Assembly: GCA_019242465.1 (NCBI GenBank)
Contig: JAFAVL010000425.1
Span: 1-9,333 of the forward strand
DNA from: Chroococcidiopsidaceae cyanobacterium CP_BM_RX_35
Lineage (GTDB): Bacteria; Cyanobacteriota; Cyanobacteriia; Cyanobacteriales; Chroococcidiopsidaceae
Reading direction: 5' to 3'
Length of the DNA: 9,333 nt
Shown here: piece after piece, positions 1 through 7,570 of the stretch
Layout: each line of letters starts with the position of its first letter
How positions within the stretch are numbered: position 1 is the first letter of the stretch
Translations under genes and position numbers: made by a program
The notes under the pieces: model-generated
Databases searched by the model: none
Told to the model about the DNA's origin: nothing
Seen by the model: the letters and a program-made list of their open reading frames with translations, nothing else

Positions 1-556
1 AAACATTCAGGGCAAAGCCGTGTAATGTAATCCACCGTCTGACTTTGATCCCGATAGCAGCAACCTTTCGTCCTTCCAGCCACACCCCCGTCAATCCAGG
101 TAGGCGATCGCCACAGAGTCCATAAACCGCCAACACTCGGATTAAGACTTCTTCTAGCTGCCGCAGATACCAGTGCAAGTCTTGATGGTGATATTGGAGA
201 TTTAAGATCGGGTAACCTACCAAACAGCCAGGACAATGGTATGTGACTTCACCGCCTCGCTCTACATGATAGACATCCCAATGAGTTTGGTTGGGGTCAA
301 ATTTGAGAAATTTCCAATTGGCTCCTTGTCCCAGGGTGTAAACAGGTAGATGCTCTAGCAAAATTAACACATCATCCAGGTTAGGATTGGCAATCCGCTC
401 GGAAAACAGCGATCGCTGCCATTCCAGGGCAGTTAGATAAGGCATCAACCCTCGACTATATAGCCAGCAGCGTCGTCGTGTCTTGCTTGATGAGTTTGAG
501 GAAACCTCTCGATCCAGATTCTTGTGCATCAAAGCCGTTAGGGGTTTGGGCTCCAT
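1..556 (-). CDS. lipB: Octanoyltransferase LipB, 5' part (3' end beyond window)
   Basis: The visible 185 codons encode lipoyl(octanoyl) transferase, the cytoplasmic enzyme that moves octanoate from octanoyl-ACP to the lipoyl domains of 2-oxoacid dehydrogenase E2 subunits and glycine cleavage H protein. LipA then adds sulfur. Family signatures are [14 protein letters not shown] (about 68-80), the substrate-pocket motif [19 protein letters not shown] (100-118) and [11 protein letters not shown] (162-172), where K164 matches the catalytic lysine. The reading frame continues to base 2 in [10 protein letters not shown], so the catalytic cysteine and C-terminus lie off the left edge. The N-terminus is about 30 residues longer than in E. 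coli LipB and rich in Ser and Arg. No clear ribosome binding site precedes the ATG at 556, and the ATG at codon 10 or 38 (LMPY) is possible. The family call is firm; the start is not. It is transcribed divergently from hpf. Confidence 0.93.
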   Translation of the reverse strand, partial: MEPKPLTALMHKNLDREVSSNSSSKTRRRCWLYSRGLMPYLTALEWQRSLFSERIANPNLDDVLILLEHLPVYTLGQGANWKFLKFDPNQTHWDVYHVERGGEVTYHCPGCLVGYPILNLQYHHQDLHWYLRQLEEVLIRVLAVYGLCGDRLPGLTGVWLEGRKVAAIGIKVRRWITLHGFALNV

Positions 557-701
557 ATTAGCTAGTTGCTCATCGATTCATCAAGAAATATCAAAAAATG
601 CGAAGGATATTGAAGGAAGCGCAAAGGTCGCTGTTTGCTGGAATACAAAATGATAGGGTAAATGCAGAACTTCAAAATGAGAGTTCAGCGGGAGAAGTCA
701 C
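557..701. promoter_or_regulatory. Divergent intergenic region between lipB and hpf
   Basis: These 145 bases must hold the promoters of both lipB (leftward) and hpf (rightward). The region is AT-rich, with runs such as TCAAAAAATG near 592-600. I see no pair of good -35 and -10 hexamers for either direction; TACAAA at 644-649 is the closest -10-like match for hpf but lacks a -35 partner. Cyanobacterial lrtA genes are known for a regulated 5' untranslated leader, so part of this region is probably transcribed. That is family knowledge and not visible here. Confidence 0.4.
690..697 (+). promoter_or_regulatory. Ribosome binding site of hpf
   Basis: GGGAGAAG ends 4 bases before the ATG at 702 (core GGAG 7 bases away). 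It supports this start, which also matches the usual MKLVIHGKN beginning of the family. Confidence 0.65.
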
Positions 702-1355
702 ATGAAGCTTGTGATCCATGGCAAAAATATTGAAATCACTGATGCCATTCGTGAATACGTGCATCAAAAAATTGAAAAGGCGGTGAACCACTTTCAAAAC
801 CTCACTACAGAGGTAGACGTGCATCTGTCGGTAGCCCGCAATCCTCGAATCAGTACTAAGCAGGCAGCTGAAGTGACTATATACGCCAACGGTAGTGTCA
901 TCCGTGCCGAGGAAAGTAGCGATAGTTTATACGCCAGCATTGACTTGGTAGCCGATAAAATTGCTAGGCGACTGCGTAAATACAAAGAAAAGCGTCAAGA
1001 GCAAAAAACTGCTGTTCAACCCACAAGCAATAATATAATCTCAGAACCGCCTTTGGTTTCCGATCTCGTTGGTGATCGCTCACCAGAGCTACCCAGCGAA
1101 GTTGTGCGCACTAAGTACTTTGCCATGCCACCTATGACTGTTGAAGCCGCTTTGGAACAGCTGCAACTCGTGGGACATGACTTTTATATGTTTCGTAATG
1201 CCCAAACTGGGGAGATAAATGTGATTTATGAGCGCAACCATGGTGGCTATGGAGTTATCCAACCACGTAATGGCAACGGACATAAAGAATCTACCAATGG
1301 GAAGGCGGCTTACAGCAACCAAGTAACGCCAGAAAATTCCCGTTCAACTATTTAA
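702..1355 (+). CDS. hpf: Long-form ribosome hibernation promoting factor (HPF/LrtA)
   Basis: A 217-residue ribosome-associated factor that binds the decoding region of idle 30S subunits and, in the long form, pairs ribosomes into inactive 100S dimers. Residues 1-98 are the S30AE/YfiA-type domain: [13 protein letters not shown] at the start, and a basic helix ending [17 protein letters not shown] flexible linker (about 100-132) follows. The C-terminal dimerisation domain covers about 133-186, with [20 protein letters not shown] and [20 protein letters not shown], both hallmark stretches of long HPF. The tail after 188 is Asn/Ser-rich and variable. In cyanobacteria the orthologue is LrtA, named for a transcript that falls in light, so similar control is likely but inferred. 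The gene is monocistronic by layout, divergent from lipB, and its stop is 6 bases from the stop of convergent mntH. Confidence 0.96.
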   Translation: MKLVIHGKNIEITDAIREYVHQKIEKAVNHFQNLTTEVDVHLSVARNPRISTKQAAEVTIYANGSVIRAEESSDSLYASIDLVADKIARRLRKYKEKRQEQKTAVQPTSNNIISEPPLVSDLVGDRSPELPSEVVRTKYFAMPPMTVEAALEQLQLVGHDFYMFRNAQTGEINVIYERNHGGYGVIQPRNGNGHKESTNGKAAYSNQVTPENSRSTI

Positions 1356-1361
1356 GAGAGG

Positions 1362-2696
1362 TTAGGGGTTAGAATGCAGCAAGTTTGAGATACTTTGCCA
1401 GACGAGCCAAATATTCAGTCCTGCGATCGCGACAGCGACACTCCAAGAGAGCAGTTTTAACCATAATGAATTGACAAACTCGCCCATCAGGCGGCGATTG
1501 CTAGTAAATATGACTAGCGGGATCACGGCAAATGACAGCTGGAAGCTAAGCAGGACTTGGCTGAAAATGAGCAATGTGGTAGTGCTACTTTGACCAAATA
1601 AGACTATACACAAGAGTGTAGGGATAATTGCTGATAGCCTACTGATCAGACGACGGAACCAAGGAGCAAGGCGCAGGTTTAAAAAGCCTTCCATGACGAT
1701 TTGACCAGCTAAAGTTGCCGTCAGGGTTGAACTCTGACCAGAAGCAAGTAAAGCTAGGGCAAAGAGCAAACTTGCGACTTTTGCACCTAAGAGAGGGGAC
1801 AGCAATTTGTAAGCATCTTCAATTTCTGCTACCCCCTGATGACCAGAAAAATGAAAGGCAGCAGCAGCAACAATCAAGATAGCAGCGTTAACAAACAGCG
1901 CCGACGATAAAGCAATAGTTGAATCGAGCGTGCCAAACTTGATAGCTTCCTGTTTCTTTTCCGAGGTGCGCTGCCAAGCTCGTGTTTGCACCAGTGCAGA
2001 GTGCAAATACAAGTTATGAGGCATGACAGTGGCACCCAAAATGCCAAGAGCAGCATATAGCATTCCTTGCTGGTGGACAATGACTGGCTGAGGCACAAAA
2101 CCCCGCATAACTCCGCTCAAGTCGGGGTGGGAAAAGATTACTTCTGCTATGTAGCACAGTCCGATGCTAGATACCAAGGTAACAGTCAAAGCTTCAACGT
2201 ACCGGAAGCCGTAGCGCTGGAGCATGAGTAAGAGTAGGACATCCAGGCTGGTGAGGCATACACCCATAACCAAGGGGATGTGAAACAACAACTCCAGGGC
2301 GAGCGCACCGCCAATGACCTCTGCCAGGTCACAAGCTATAATGCCAATCTCAGCCAATATCCACAAGGCAATGTTTACCCTCGGGCTGAAATGGTCGTGA
2401 CAAGACTGAGCTAAATCTCGTTCGGTCGCGACTCCCAGACGCACGCACAAAGATTGCAGCAAGATAGCGATGAAGTTAGATAATAAAATGACGCTGAGGA
2501 GCGTGTAACCAAACTGGGCTCCACCCGTAATATCTGTCGCCCAGTTACCTGGGTCCATATAGCCCACAGAAACCATATAGCCAGGTCCAGCAAAAGCAAA
2601 TAGCTTCCGCCAGAAGCTTTTACCTTCAGGGATACTAATACTACGGTAAGCTTCAGGTATACTATGCTGTGTTTCTGTATTTTCGAGCAGAGGCAT
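1362..2696 (-). CDS. mntH: Nramp-family divalent metal (Mn2+) transporter MntH
   Basis: A 444-residue inner-membrane proton-coupled importer of Mn2+, possibly also Fe2+ and other divalent ions. The Nramp metal site is intact: DPGN in TM1 (D48, N51) and the TM6 motif GATVMPHNLYLHSALVQTR (221-239), with A222 and M225 matching metal-coordinating positions. ASGQSSTLTATLAGQ (318-332) is another conserved Nramp stretch. Eleven or so hydrophobic segments are visible from about 35 to 436, the usual LeuT-like fold, after a polar cytoplasmic N-terminus of about 30 residues. The ATG at 2696 is the first possible start because an in-frame TGA lies six codons upstream, but it has no clear Shine-Dalgarno sequence. 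It is divergent from deoC and tail to tail with hpf. I found no yybP-ykoY Mn2+ riboswitch or recognisable regulator box upstream. Manganese supply matters for the photosystem II oxygen-evolving cluster, which fits a cyanobacterium. Confidence 0.95.
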   Translation of the reverse strand: MPLLENTETQHSIPEAYRSISIPEGKSFWRKLFAFAGPGYMVSVGYMDPGNWATDITGGAQFGYTLLSVILLSNFIAILLQSLCVRLGVATERDLAQSCHDHFSPRVNIALWILAEIGIIACDLAEVIGGALALELLFHIPLVMGVCLTSLDVLLLLMLQRYGFRYVEALTVTLVSSIGLCYIAEVIFSHPDLSGVMRGFVPQPVIVHQQGMLYAALGILGATVMPHNLYLHSALVQTRAWQRTSEKKQEAIKFGTLDSTIALSSALFVNAAILIVAAAAFHFSGHQGVAEIEDAYKLLSPLLGAKVASLLFALALLASGQSSTLTATLAGQIVMEGFLNLRLAPWFRRLISRLSAIIPTLLCIVLFGQSSTTTLLIFSQVLLSFQLSFAVIPLVIFTSNRRLMGEFVNSLWLKLLSWSVAVAIAGLNIWLVWQSISNLLHSNP

Positions 2697-2822
2697 CAGT
2701 GTTTGCTGTTTTCATATTTATCTCATAAATCCACCATCTTATAGAGGCATAACTTCTAGCTGAGGAATGAGATTGGTTATAGTAAAATTTTTGTCCTAAT
2801 TGGGAATAGGGAAAGGAGCAAA

Positions 2823-2900
2823 CTAGCTGACTTTAACAAGCACGGTATTCTTTGCTACCTTGGCTTCATAGCGCTCCAAAGCTTTAGCTGCTAACTTAGC
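2823..2900 (-). pseudogene. Possible remnant of the 3' end of an unknown gene
   Basis: Between two in-frame stops on the minus strand lie 25 sense codons with protein-like, charged alternating composition, ending LERYEAKVAKNTVLVKVS before a TAG. It has no ATG start and no ribosome binding site. I do not recognise the family. It could be the decayed C-terminus of a lost gene, or chance. It lies upstream of mntH on the same strand, inside what should be a promoter region. Confidence 0.15.
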
Positions 2901-2914
2901 TTAACTTTTAACTT
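2901..2914 (+). repeat. Tandem 7-base repeat TTAACTT x2 upstream of deoC
   Basis: Two perfect adjacent copies of TTAACTT are preceded by the related CTAACTT at 2891-2897. The unit resembles the cyanobacterial PhoB-type half-site (PyTTAAPyPyT/A), but the 7-base period does not match the usual 11-base period of that box. It may be an operator or simple AT-rich sequence. Confidence 0.3.
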
Positions 2915-2952
2915 TGTCTTTTTCTGATAGAAGTTAATGGTAGGTCACTTGT

Positions 2953-2958
2953 GAGGAG
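2953..2958 (+). promoter_or_regulatory. Ribosome binding site of deoC
   Basis: GAGGAG lies 5 bases before the ATG at 2964. It is the strongest Shine-Dalgarno sequence in the window and fixes this start. Confidence 0.75.
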
Positions 2959-2963
2959 AAGCG

Positions 2964-3647
2964 ATGGCGACAGCGTATCCGGAGATTGATATTGCTCCGT
3001 TGATTGACCACGCGTTACTGAGACCGACTGCCACTCTAGAGCAGGTAGAGCAGTGGTGCGAAGAAGCAGATCGGTTTCAGTTTGCAACTGTTTGTGTCTA
3101 TCCTGTCCATGTGCGGACTGCAGTTGAGCGGCTGCAAGGCAAACAACCTCAGGTTTGTACTGTAATTGGCTTTCCGACTGGAGCAACTACGTCGGCGGTA
3201 AAGCTCTACGAGGCCCAAGAAGCGGTGGAAAATGGGGCAACGGAACTAGATGTTGTCATCAACTTGGGCTGGTTGAAAGCTGGGAAGACAGAGGAGCTAC
3301 ACAAAGAAATTGCGCAAATATGTGATGAAACGGGGCAGACAGTCAAAGCGATTTTAGAAACTAGTCTGCTGACGGATGCAGAGAAGCAACTGGCAGCTGA
3401 AATATGTATGGATGCAGGGGTAAGGTTCTTAAAAACCAGTACGGGCTGGAATGGAGGGGCAACGGTAGCAGATGTGAAACTTTTACATGATGTAGCACGA
3501 GAGCAGGTGGGCATTAAAGCTTCAGGTGGCATCCGCACCATTGACCAAGCCATAGAGTTAATTCTGGCAGGAGCAACTCGCTTAGGCACCTCTCGAGGTC
3601 CCGATTTGATCCGCAAGCGCGATACCCTGGAAGAGAAAGCAGAATGA
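2964..3647 (+). CDS. deoC: Deoxyribose-phosphate aldolase DeoC
   Basis: A 227-residue class I aldolase of the cytoplasm that splits 2-deoxy-D-ribose 5-phosphate into acetaldehyde and glyceraldehyde 3-phosphate, feeding deoxynucleoside carbon into glycolysis. The TIM-barrel signatures are all present: [11 protein letters not shown] (14-24), CVYPVHV (44-50), VIGFPTGAT (67-75), [14 protein letters not shown] (94-107) with D96 as proton-relay residue, [10 protein letters not shown] (153-162) with K157 as the Schiff-base lysine, and [10 protein letters not shown] (183-192) with K185 as the second catalytic lysine. Its length is normal for the short bacterial form. It is the first gene of a likely operon with recO, which starts 37 bases downstream, and the MFS permease. 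No terminator is visible between deoC and recO. Confidence 0.97.
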   Translation: MATAYPEIDIAPLIDHALLRPTATLEQVEQWCEEADRFQFATVCVYPVHVRTAVERLQGKQPQVCTVIGFPTGATTSAVKLYEAQEAVENGATELDVVINLGWLKAGKTEELHKEIAQICDETGQTVKAILETSLLTDAEKQLAAEICMDAGVRFLKTSTGWNGGATVADVKLLHDVAREQVGIKASGGIRTIDQAIELILAGATRLGTSRGPDLIRKRDTLEEKAE

Positions 3648-3684
3648 AAATTATAAGTTGGTAGAGCAGGCTGACCAAATTTGA

Positions 3685-4689
3685 ATGGGTCGAACTTACA
3701 AAGCAACTGGAATTAATCTCAAAGGGATGCCCTTGGGCGAGTCAGACAGACTACTCGTAATTTTGACACGAGAATATGGTCTGATCCGAGCAGTAGCACC
3801 GGGGGCGCGTAAGCATCATTCTGGCTTGAGCGGCAGGAGCGGGTTGTTTGTTGTTAATGAGTTATTAATTGCCTCAGGGCGATCGCTCGATAAAATTACT
3901 CAGGCTGAGACTATTGAATCCTATCCTGGTCTGAGTCAAGATTTAGGCAAACTAGCAGCTAGCCAGTACTTGGCAGAGATGGTGCTTGCTCAAGCTTTAA
4001 GTGAACAACCTCAAGAAGAGCTATTTTGCTTACTTAATGAACACCTGAGTCGGTTGGAGCGATTGCCTAACCAATCTGCATCTTTAGTACTAGCACATCT
4101 CACCCATGCTGTCTTCCACCTGCTAGCTTTGGCAGGGGTAACGCCGCAAGTTCAAGTTTGTTGCCTCACTCAGCTACCCCTGAGCCCAGACTTTACCGAT
4201 CCAGACTGGCGGGTCGGATTTAGTGTTACTGCTGGTGGAACGGTGAGTCTCTCGGCATTAGGACGATTGGAAGCAAAGGGTCACCTTCCCAGTGGGAAAC
4301 AGCAGTCCAACTCTCCACCGCAGCGCTCGACGACTTACACTGTTGGCACCACAAGAGGCTCAACATCATTTAAAGATAATGCTGTGGCTGAGGCAGGCAT
4401 AGGTTACCAAACAATCAACCATCGTCAGGAAAAACCAGTGCTTAGCACCCGACTGAATGCAATAGAACTCTCCCTACTCCAGCAACTGGCTGGTGCTTCT
4501 CTGCCGCAACTGGTTGCAGCCTTACCAAGCCAGCAGTCTAGCCTTGATACCAGTTGGCGATTTGTTGAGCAGATTTTGCGCCAGTATGTCCAGTACTATT
4601 TCGGGCGACCAATTCGCTCTGCCACCTTGATTGATAGTTATTTTGCTTCCTTGCCGACTCATTCCACAAACCATGATGCAACCGTCTGA
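3685..4689 (+). CDS. recO: DNA repair protein RecO with an enlarged linker
   Basis: RecO acts in the RecF pathway: it binds SSB-coated single-stranded DNA and with RecR helps load RecA. The N-terminal OB-fold domain spans about 1-80 ([20 protein letters not shown], then [17 protein letters not shown]). The helical domain follows ([17 protein letters not shown], then [21 protein letters not shown]). VQVCCLTQ at 156-163 sits where other RecO proteins begin a zinc finger, but no second CxxC is present, so zinc binding looks lost. Residues about 198-255 form a polar, Ser/Thr/Gln-rich insert before the conserved C-terminal helices ([14 protein letters not shown], then [23 protein letters not shown]). 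At 334 residues it is longer than the common 240-300. The ATG is the first possible start because a TGA immediately precedes it in frame. Its last 14 bases overlap the downstream permease gene. Confidence 0.93.
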   Translation: MGRTYKATGINLKGMPLGESDRLLVILTREYGLIRAVAPGARKHHSGLSGRSGLFVVNELLIASGRSLDKITQAETIESYPGLSQDLGKLAASQYLAEMVLAQALSEQPQEELFCLLNEHLSRLERLPNQSASLVLAHLTHAVFHLLALAGVTPQVQVCCLTQLPLSPDFTDPDWRVGFSVTAGGTVSLSALGRLEAKGHLPSGKQQSNSPPQRSTTYTVGTTRGSTSFKDNAVAEAGIGYQTINHRQEKPVLSTRLNAIELSLLQQLAGASLPQLVAALPSQQSSLDTSWRFVEQILRQYVQYYFGRPIRSATLIDSYFASLPTHSTNHDATV

Positions 4690-6361
4690 TTTGAATACAG
4701 AAATGTTCACACCGTCCCGGAGCTATCCCAGCCAGCACCGGAATACGGCACCAGGTCGAGTTCCTCGTCCCTACCTTGTGTCTACACCCAAGCCTGTACC
4801 TGGAGCAGACCACTTTCTGTCTTCTGACCAAACTCGAATCTCTGAGCTACCAGCCTTCGACGCTGCCCTCCGCAGCGAGAATAGCGAAGTGAATGGCAAA
4901 GTAGCAGATGCAGAGCCAACCGTAGGGCAAATGAGTGAACCAGCTACTGACACGACTTTAGAAACGCTCCAGGAGAGTGAAGGCAATGGTGTTGCTTCAG
5001 ACACCAAGGAGGCTTCTGCTGGTGCGAGTAGTCAGTCTGGCGTCACCGCTGATGAGGCAGAGGACGTTAAAGAACCTGGGTTTTTGCCCGTCCTAAAGAA
5101 TCGCAATTTCTTGTCTCTGTGGAGTGGTCAAGTCTTTTCTCAGCTAGCGGACAAAGTCTATCTCGTGCTGATGATCGCGCTGATCTCGACTCGCTTTCAG
5201 ACTGGCAGTCAGAGTATTAGTGGCTGGGTATCAGCGATTATGATGGCTTTTACGATCCCAGCAGTCCTGTTTGGTTCGGTTGCTGGTGTGTTTGTCGATC
5301 GCTGGCCGAAAAAGGCAGTATTGGTGGCAACAAATCTGCTACGTGGCATCTTGGTGTTGGCAATTCCACTGCTGCTGTGGATAACAGACGACTGGGTAAC
5401 CCTTGCCGGGCTGCCAGTAGGCTTTGGTATTCTCTTAGGTCTTTCTTTCCTTATTTCTACCTTGACGCAGTTCTTTGCACCAGCTGAGCAAGCAGCAATT
5501 CCGCTGATTGTCGAGCAGCGGAATTTGTTGTCAGCTAACTCACTCTATACAACTACTATGATGGCGTTGGTAGTGGTTGGGTTTGCGGTTGGTGAGCCAC
5601 TGCTAGCGATAGCTGATACCCTAGCGATTGCTCTAGGAGCTAGTGCCGGGATTGGCAAGGAACTTGTGGTGGGAGGCAGTTACGCGATCGCCGGACTCTT
5701 GTTGTTGCTGCTTAAAACTGATGAAAAACACCAAAACACCGATAGAGAGTCACCTCAAGTTTGGCAAGATTTGCGTGATGGGGTGCAATATTTGAGTCAA
5801 AATCATCGTATCCGGGTTGCCCTAATTCAACTTGTGATTTTGTTTTCCATCTTTGCGGCTCTAGCTGTCTTGGCTGTGCGGATGGCGGAGGTGATTCCTG
5901 GCATGAAATCCTCTCAATTCGGCTTCTTACTGGCGGCTGGAGGCGTAGGAATTGCAGCTGGCGCAACGCTTTTAGGTCAGTTTGGTCAGCGTTTTTCTCA
6001 CACTCAGCTGAGCCTTTATGGTTCTATAGGAATTGCTGCCTCCCTACTAGGGCTTTCTGTATTCACCAAACAGCTATGGGTTGTGCTGCTATTGATTTCA
6101 CTTTTGGGTAGCTTCGCTGCTCTGGTGGCGATCCCGACACAGACGACGATCCAAAAAGAAACTTCTCCCGAAATGCGTGGCAAAATCTTTGGTCTTCAGA
6201 ACAATGTGATTAATATTGCTCTCTCGTTGCCTTTAGCCTTAGCAGGTGTAGCAGAGACCTTCATTGGGTTAAAAGCCGTTTTTCTAAGTTTAGCTGTGAT
6301 TGCGAGTTCAGGTGGTGCCTTTACCTGGTATATTTGCCGTAAAGAGCCAGAAAAGTCATGA
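4676..6361 (+). CDS. MFS permease with long disordered N-terminal extension
   Basis: A 561-residue major facilitator superfamily transporter of the inner membrane, resembling the NreB/EntS-like MFS_3 group. Substrate is unknown and efflux is likely by family. Residues 1-136 are polar, low-complexity and rich in Ser, Glu, Thr and Pro, without a membrane segment. The permease core starts at [20 protein letters not shown] (136-155). MFS motif A is [10 protein letters not shown] (204-213) between TM2 and TM3, and about twelve hydrophobic segments run from 160 to 552, split by a central polar loop (348-378). A conserved late stretch is [20 protein letters not shown] (487-506). The start is ambiguous: tandem ATGs at 4673 and 4676 lie inside the end of recO, and another ATG follows at 4703, none with a clear ribosome binding site. 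A TTG at 4631 is less likely. The overlap suggests translational coupling to recO. Confidence 0.87.
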   Translation: MQPSDLNTEMFTPSRSYPSQHRNTAPGRVPRPYLVSTPKPVPGADHFLSSDQTRISELPAFDAALRSENSEVNGKVADAEPTVGQMSEPATDTTLETLQESEGNGVASDTKEASAGASSQSGVTADEAEDVKEPGFLPVLKNRNFLSLWSGQVFSQLADKVYLVLMIALISTRFQTGSQSISGWVSAIMMAFTIPAVLFGSVAGVFVDRWPKKAVLVATNLLRGILVLAIPLLLWITDDWVTLAGLPVGFGILLGLSFLISTLTQFFAPAEQAAIPLIVEQRNLLSANSLYTTTMMALVVVGFAVGEPLLAIADTLAIALGASAGIGKELVVGGSYAIAGLLLLLLKTDEKHQNTDRESPQVWQDLRDGVQYLSQNHRIRVALIQLVILFSIFAALAVLAVRMAEVIPGMKSSQFGFLLAAGGVGIAAGATLLGQFGQRFSHTQLSLYGSIGIAASLLGLSVFTKQLWVVLLLISLLGSFAALVAIPTQTTIQKETSPEMRGKIFGLQNNVINIALSLPLALAGVAETFIGLKAVFLSLAVIASSGGAFTWYICRKEPEKS

Positions 6362-6382
6362 GTTTTGAATAGGCTCAAAACT
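6361..6382 (+). terminator. Small hairpin after the MFS gene, possible weak terminator
   Basis: AGTTTTGA and TCAAAACT form a perfect 8-base-pair stem around a 6-base loop, starting at the last base of the permease stop codon and followed by a T-rich stretch (TTGTTCTTTGTT). The stem has only two G:C pairs and the T run is interrupted, so termination would be weak. It could attenuate read-through into the glycosyltransferase gene. Confidence 0.3.
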
Positions 6383-6430
6383 TGTTCTTTGTTACGAAGG
6401 CGCTGCTCCCATAAACTCAAGATCTAAAGA

Positions 6431-7570
6431 ATGCATATTGCCTGGATTGGAAAAAAAACACCCTTTTGTGGCAATGTCACTTACAGTCGAGAAATTACCA
6501 ATGCCCTATTAGAAAAAAAGCACCAGGTTAGCTTCCTCCATTTTGCGCAAGAGGAATCCACCCCAGATAATTGGCCAGACTGCCCTGAAGTGTACCTGCC
6601 CTTCTTCTACAAGTCTCAGGTTTACACGATCCCAACGCTAAAGGCGACTAAAATTTTAAAGCAGTCGTTGCAGCAGCTCTCACCAGATTTGGTACATGCT
6701 TCCCTGACTCTATCTCCTCTCGATTTCCTGCTACCAGAAATTTGTGCAGACCTAGATTTGCCGTTGGTTGCGACCTTTCACACGCCATTTGCTGGCAAAG
6801 GAGCAAAACTCAAATCAGGGACGCAACTTTTGGCATATCAACTCTATGCGCCTTTCTTAGTTAATTACGATCGCGTCATTGTCTTTTCGCAAGTTCAACG
6901 GGACTTATTAGCCCGGCTCAGCGTACCAGCGCCTAACGTTGCTGTCATCCCTAACGGGGTTGATGTCCAAAAATACTCTCCTGGTCCTTCCAACACAAAG
7001 GCAGAATGGAAGGCAAACCGACTATTTGTTTACCAAGGTCGGCTTGCCCCTGAGAAAAACTTAGAATCACTGCTGCGAGCCTGGAAGCAGTCGGAAATGA
7101 GACCAGATAGTAAATTGTTAATGGTTGGTGACGGTCCCCTCAGGTCTTCTTTAGAGCCGTTCTATGGACCCGAATACGGTATTTACTGGTTAGGCTCAGT
7201 GGCTGATGAACAGCGGCGGATTGAAATCCTGCGGGGATCAGATGTGTTTATTCTGCCTTCTTTAGTAGAGGGTCTATCGTTAGCTTTGTTAGAAGCAATG
7301 GCTTGTGGTCTAACCTGTCTAGCAACAGATGTGGGTGCAGACGGGGAGGTGCTGGAAAAAGGAGCTGGTGTCACTCTTAATCCCAGACAAGTGGTATCGC
7401 AGTTACGCACACTGCTGCCACTATTCCAAGACCATCCAGAATTATCAACCCTCTTAGGGCAAAAAGCCCGACAACGAGTGTTAGAGCGCTATACGCTCAG
7501 TAGCAATATTAAACAGTTGGAACGGCTCTATTTCCAGGTTTTAGAGCAACGGCGAATGAGTGTCGTTTAG
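6431..7570 (+). CDS. Family 4-type (GT-B) glycosyltransferase, acceptor unknown
   Basis: A 379-residue retaining glycosyltransferase of the GT-B fold, probably working at the cytoplasmic side of the membrane on a lipid or polysaccharide precursor; sugar and acceptor cannot be read from the sequence. The N-terminal Rossmann half begins HIAWIGKKTPFCGNVTYSRE, and TFHTPFAGKG (115-124) holds the usual acceptor-side histidine. VIPNGVDVQKYSP (172-184) marks the domain junction. YQGRLAPEKN (201-210) carries the Arg and Lys that bind the nucleotide phosphates, and PSLVEGLSLALLEAMACG (276-293) is the EX7E motif with E280 and E288. Length and motifs are complete. The ATG is the first possible start because an in-frame TAA lies one codon upstream; Shine-Dalgarno is weak (AAAGA). 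It follows the permease by 69 bases with a hairpin between, so co-transcription is possible. Its stop overlaps that of the convergent DUF4335 gene. Confidence 0.9.
   Translation: MHIAWIGKKTPFCGNVTYSREITNALLEKKHQVSFLHFAQEESTPDNWPDCPEVYLPFFYKSQVYTIPTLKATKILKQSLQQLSPDLVHASLTLSPLDFLLPEICADLDLPLVATFHTPFAGKGAKLKSGTQLLAYQLYAPFLVNYDRVIVFSQVQRDLLARLSVPAPNVAVIPNGVDVQKYSPGPSNTKAEWKANRLFVYQGRLAPEKNLESLLRAWKQSEMRPDSKLLMVGDGPLRSSLEPFYGPEYGIYWLGSVADEQRRIEILRGSDVFILPSLVEGLSLALLEAMACGLTCLATDVGADGEVLEKGAGVTLNPRQVVSQLRTLLPLFQDHPELSTLLGQKARQRVLERYTLSSNIKQLERLYFQVLEQRRMSVV

Larger units (their letters stand above)
2697..2963. promoter_or_regulatory. Divergent intergenic region between mntH and deoC
   Basis: These 267 bases carry the start signals of mntH (leftward) and deoC (rightward). 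On the minus strand TACTATAA (rc of about 2778-2785) is -10-like for mntH but has only a poor -35. On the plus strand a tandem TTAACTT repeat (2901-2914) sits about 50 bases before deoC, and TTAACT at 2901 with TGATAG at 2925 is a weak promoter candidate. A short coding-like stretch lies on the minus strand at 2823-2900 and is listed separately. No RNA gene is recognised. Confidence 0.4.

Noticed and set aside
2697..2830. Mn2+ riboswitch (yybP-ykoY) upstream of mntH
   Set aside because: None of the conserved loop sequences or paired G-rich elements of that class could be found on the minus strand.
2900..2914. Cyanobacterial Pho box upstream of deoC
   Set aside because: Two half-sites match the loose consensus, but the period is 7 bases instead of 11 and no third aligned copy exists.
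3206..3706. 166-codon minus-strand ORF opposite deoC
   Set aside because: It is antisense to a catalytically complete deoC and its composition reflects the complementary codons; no start signal or recognisable domain.
4631..4675. Extending the permease upstream to the TTG at 4631
   Set aside because: It would add 14 residues encoded entirely within recO, start with a rare codon and have no ribosome binding site. The ATG pair at 4673/4676 is simpler.
6431..7570. Naming the glycosyltransferase as a specific glycolipid synthase (SqdX or DgdA)
   Set aside because: The visible motifs are common to all GT4-type enzymes; nothing seen identifies donor or acceptor.
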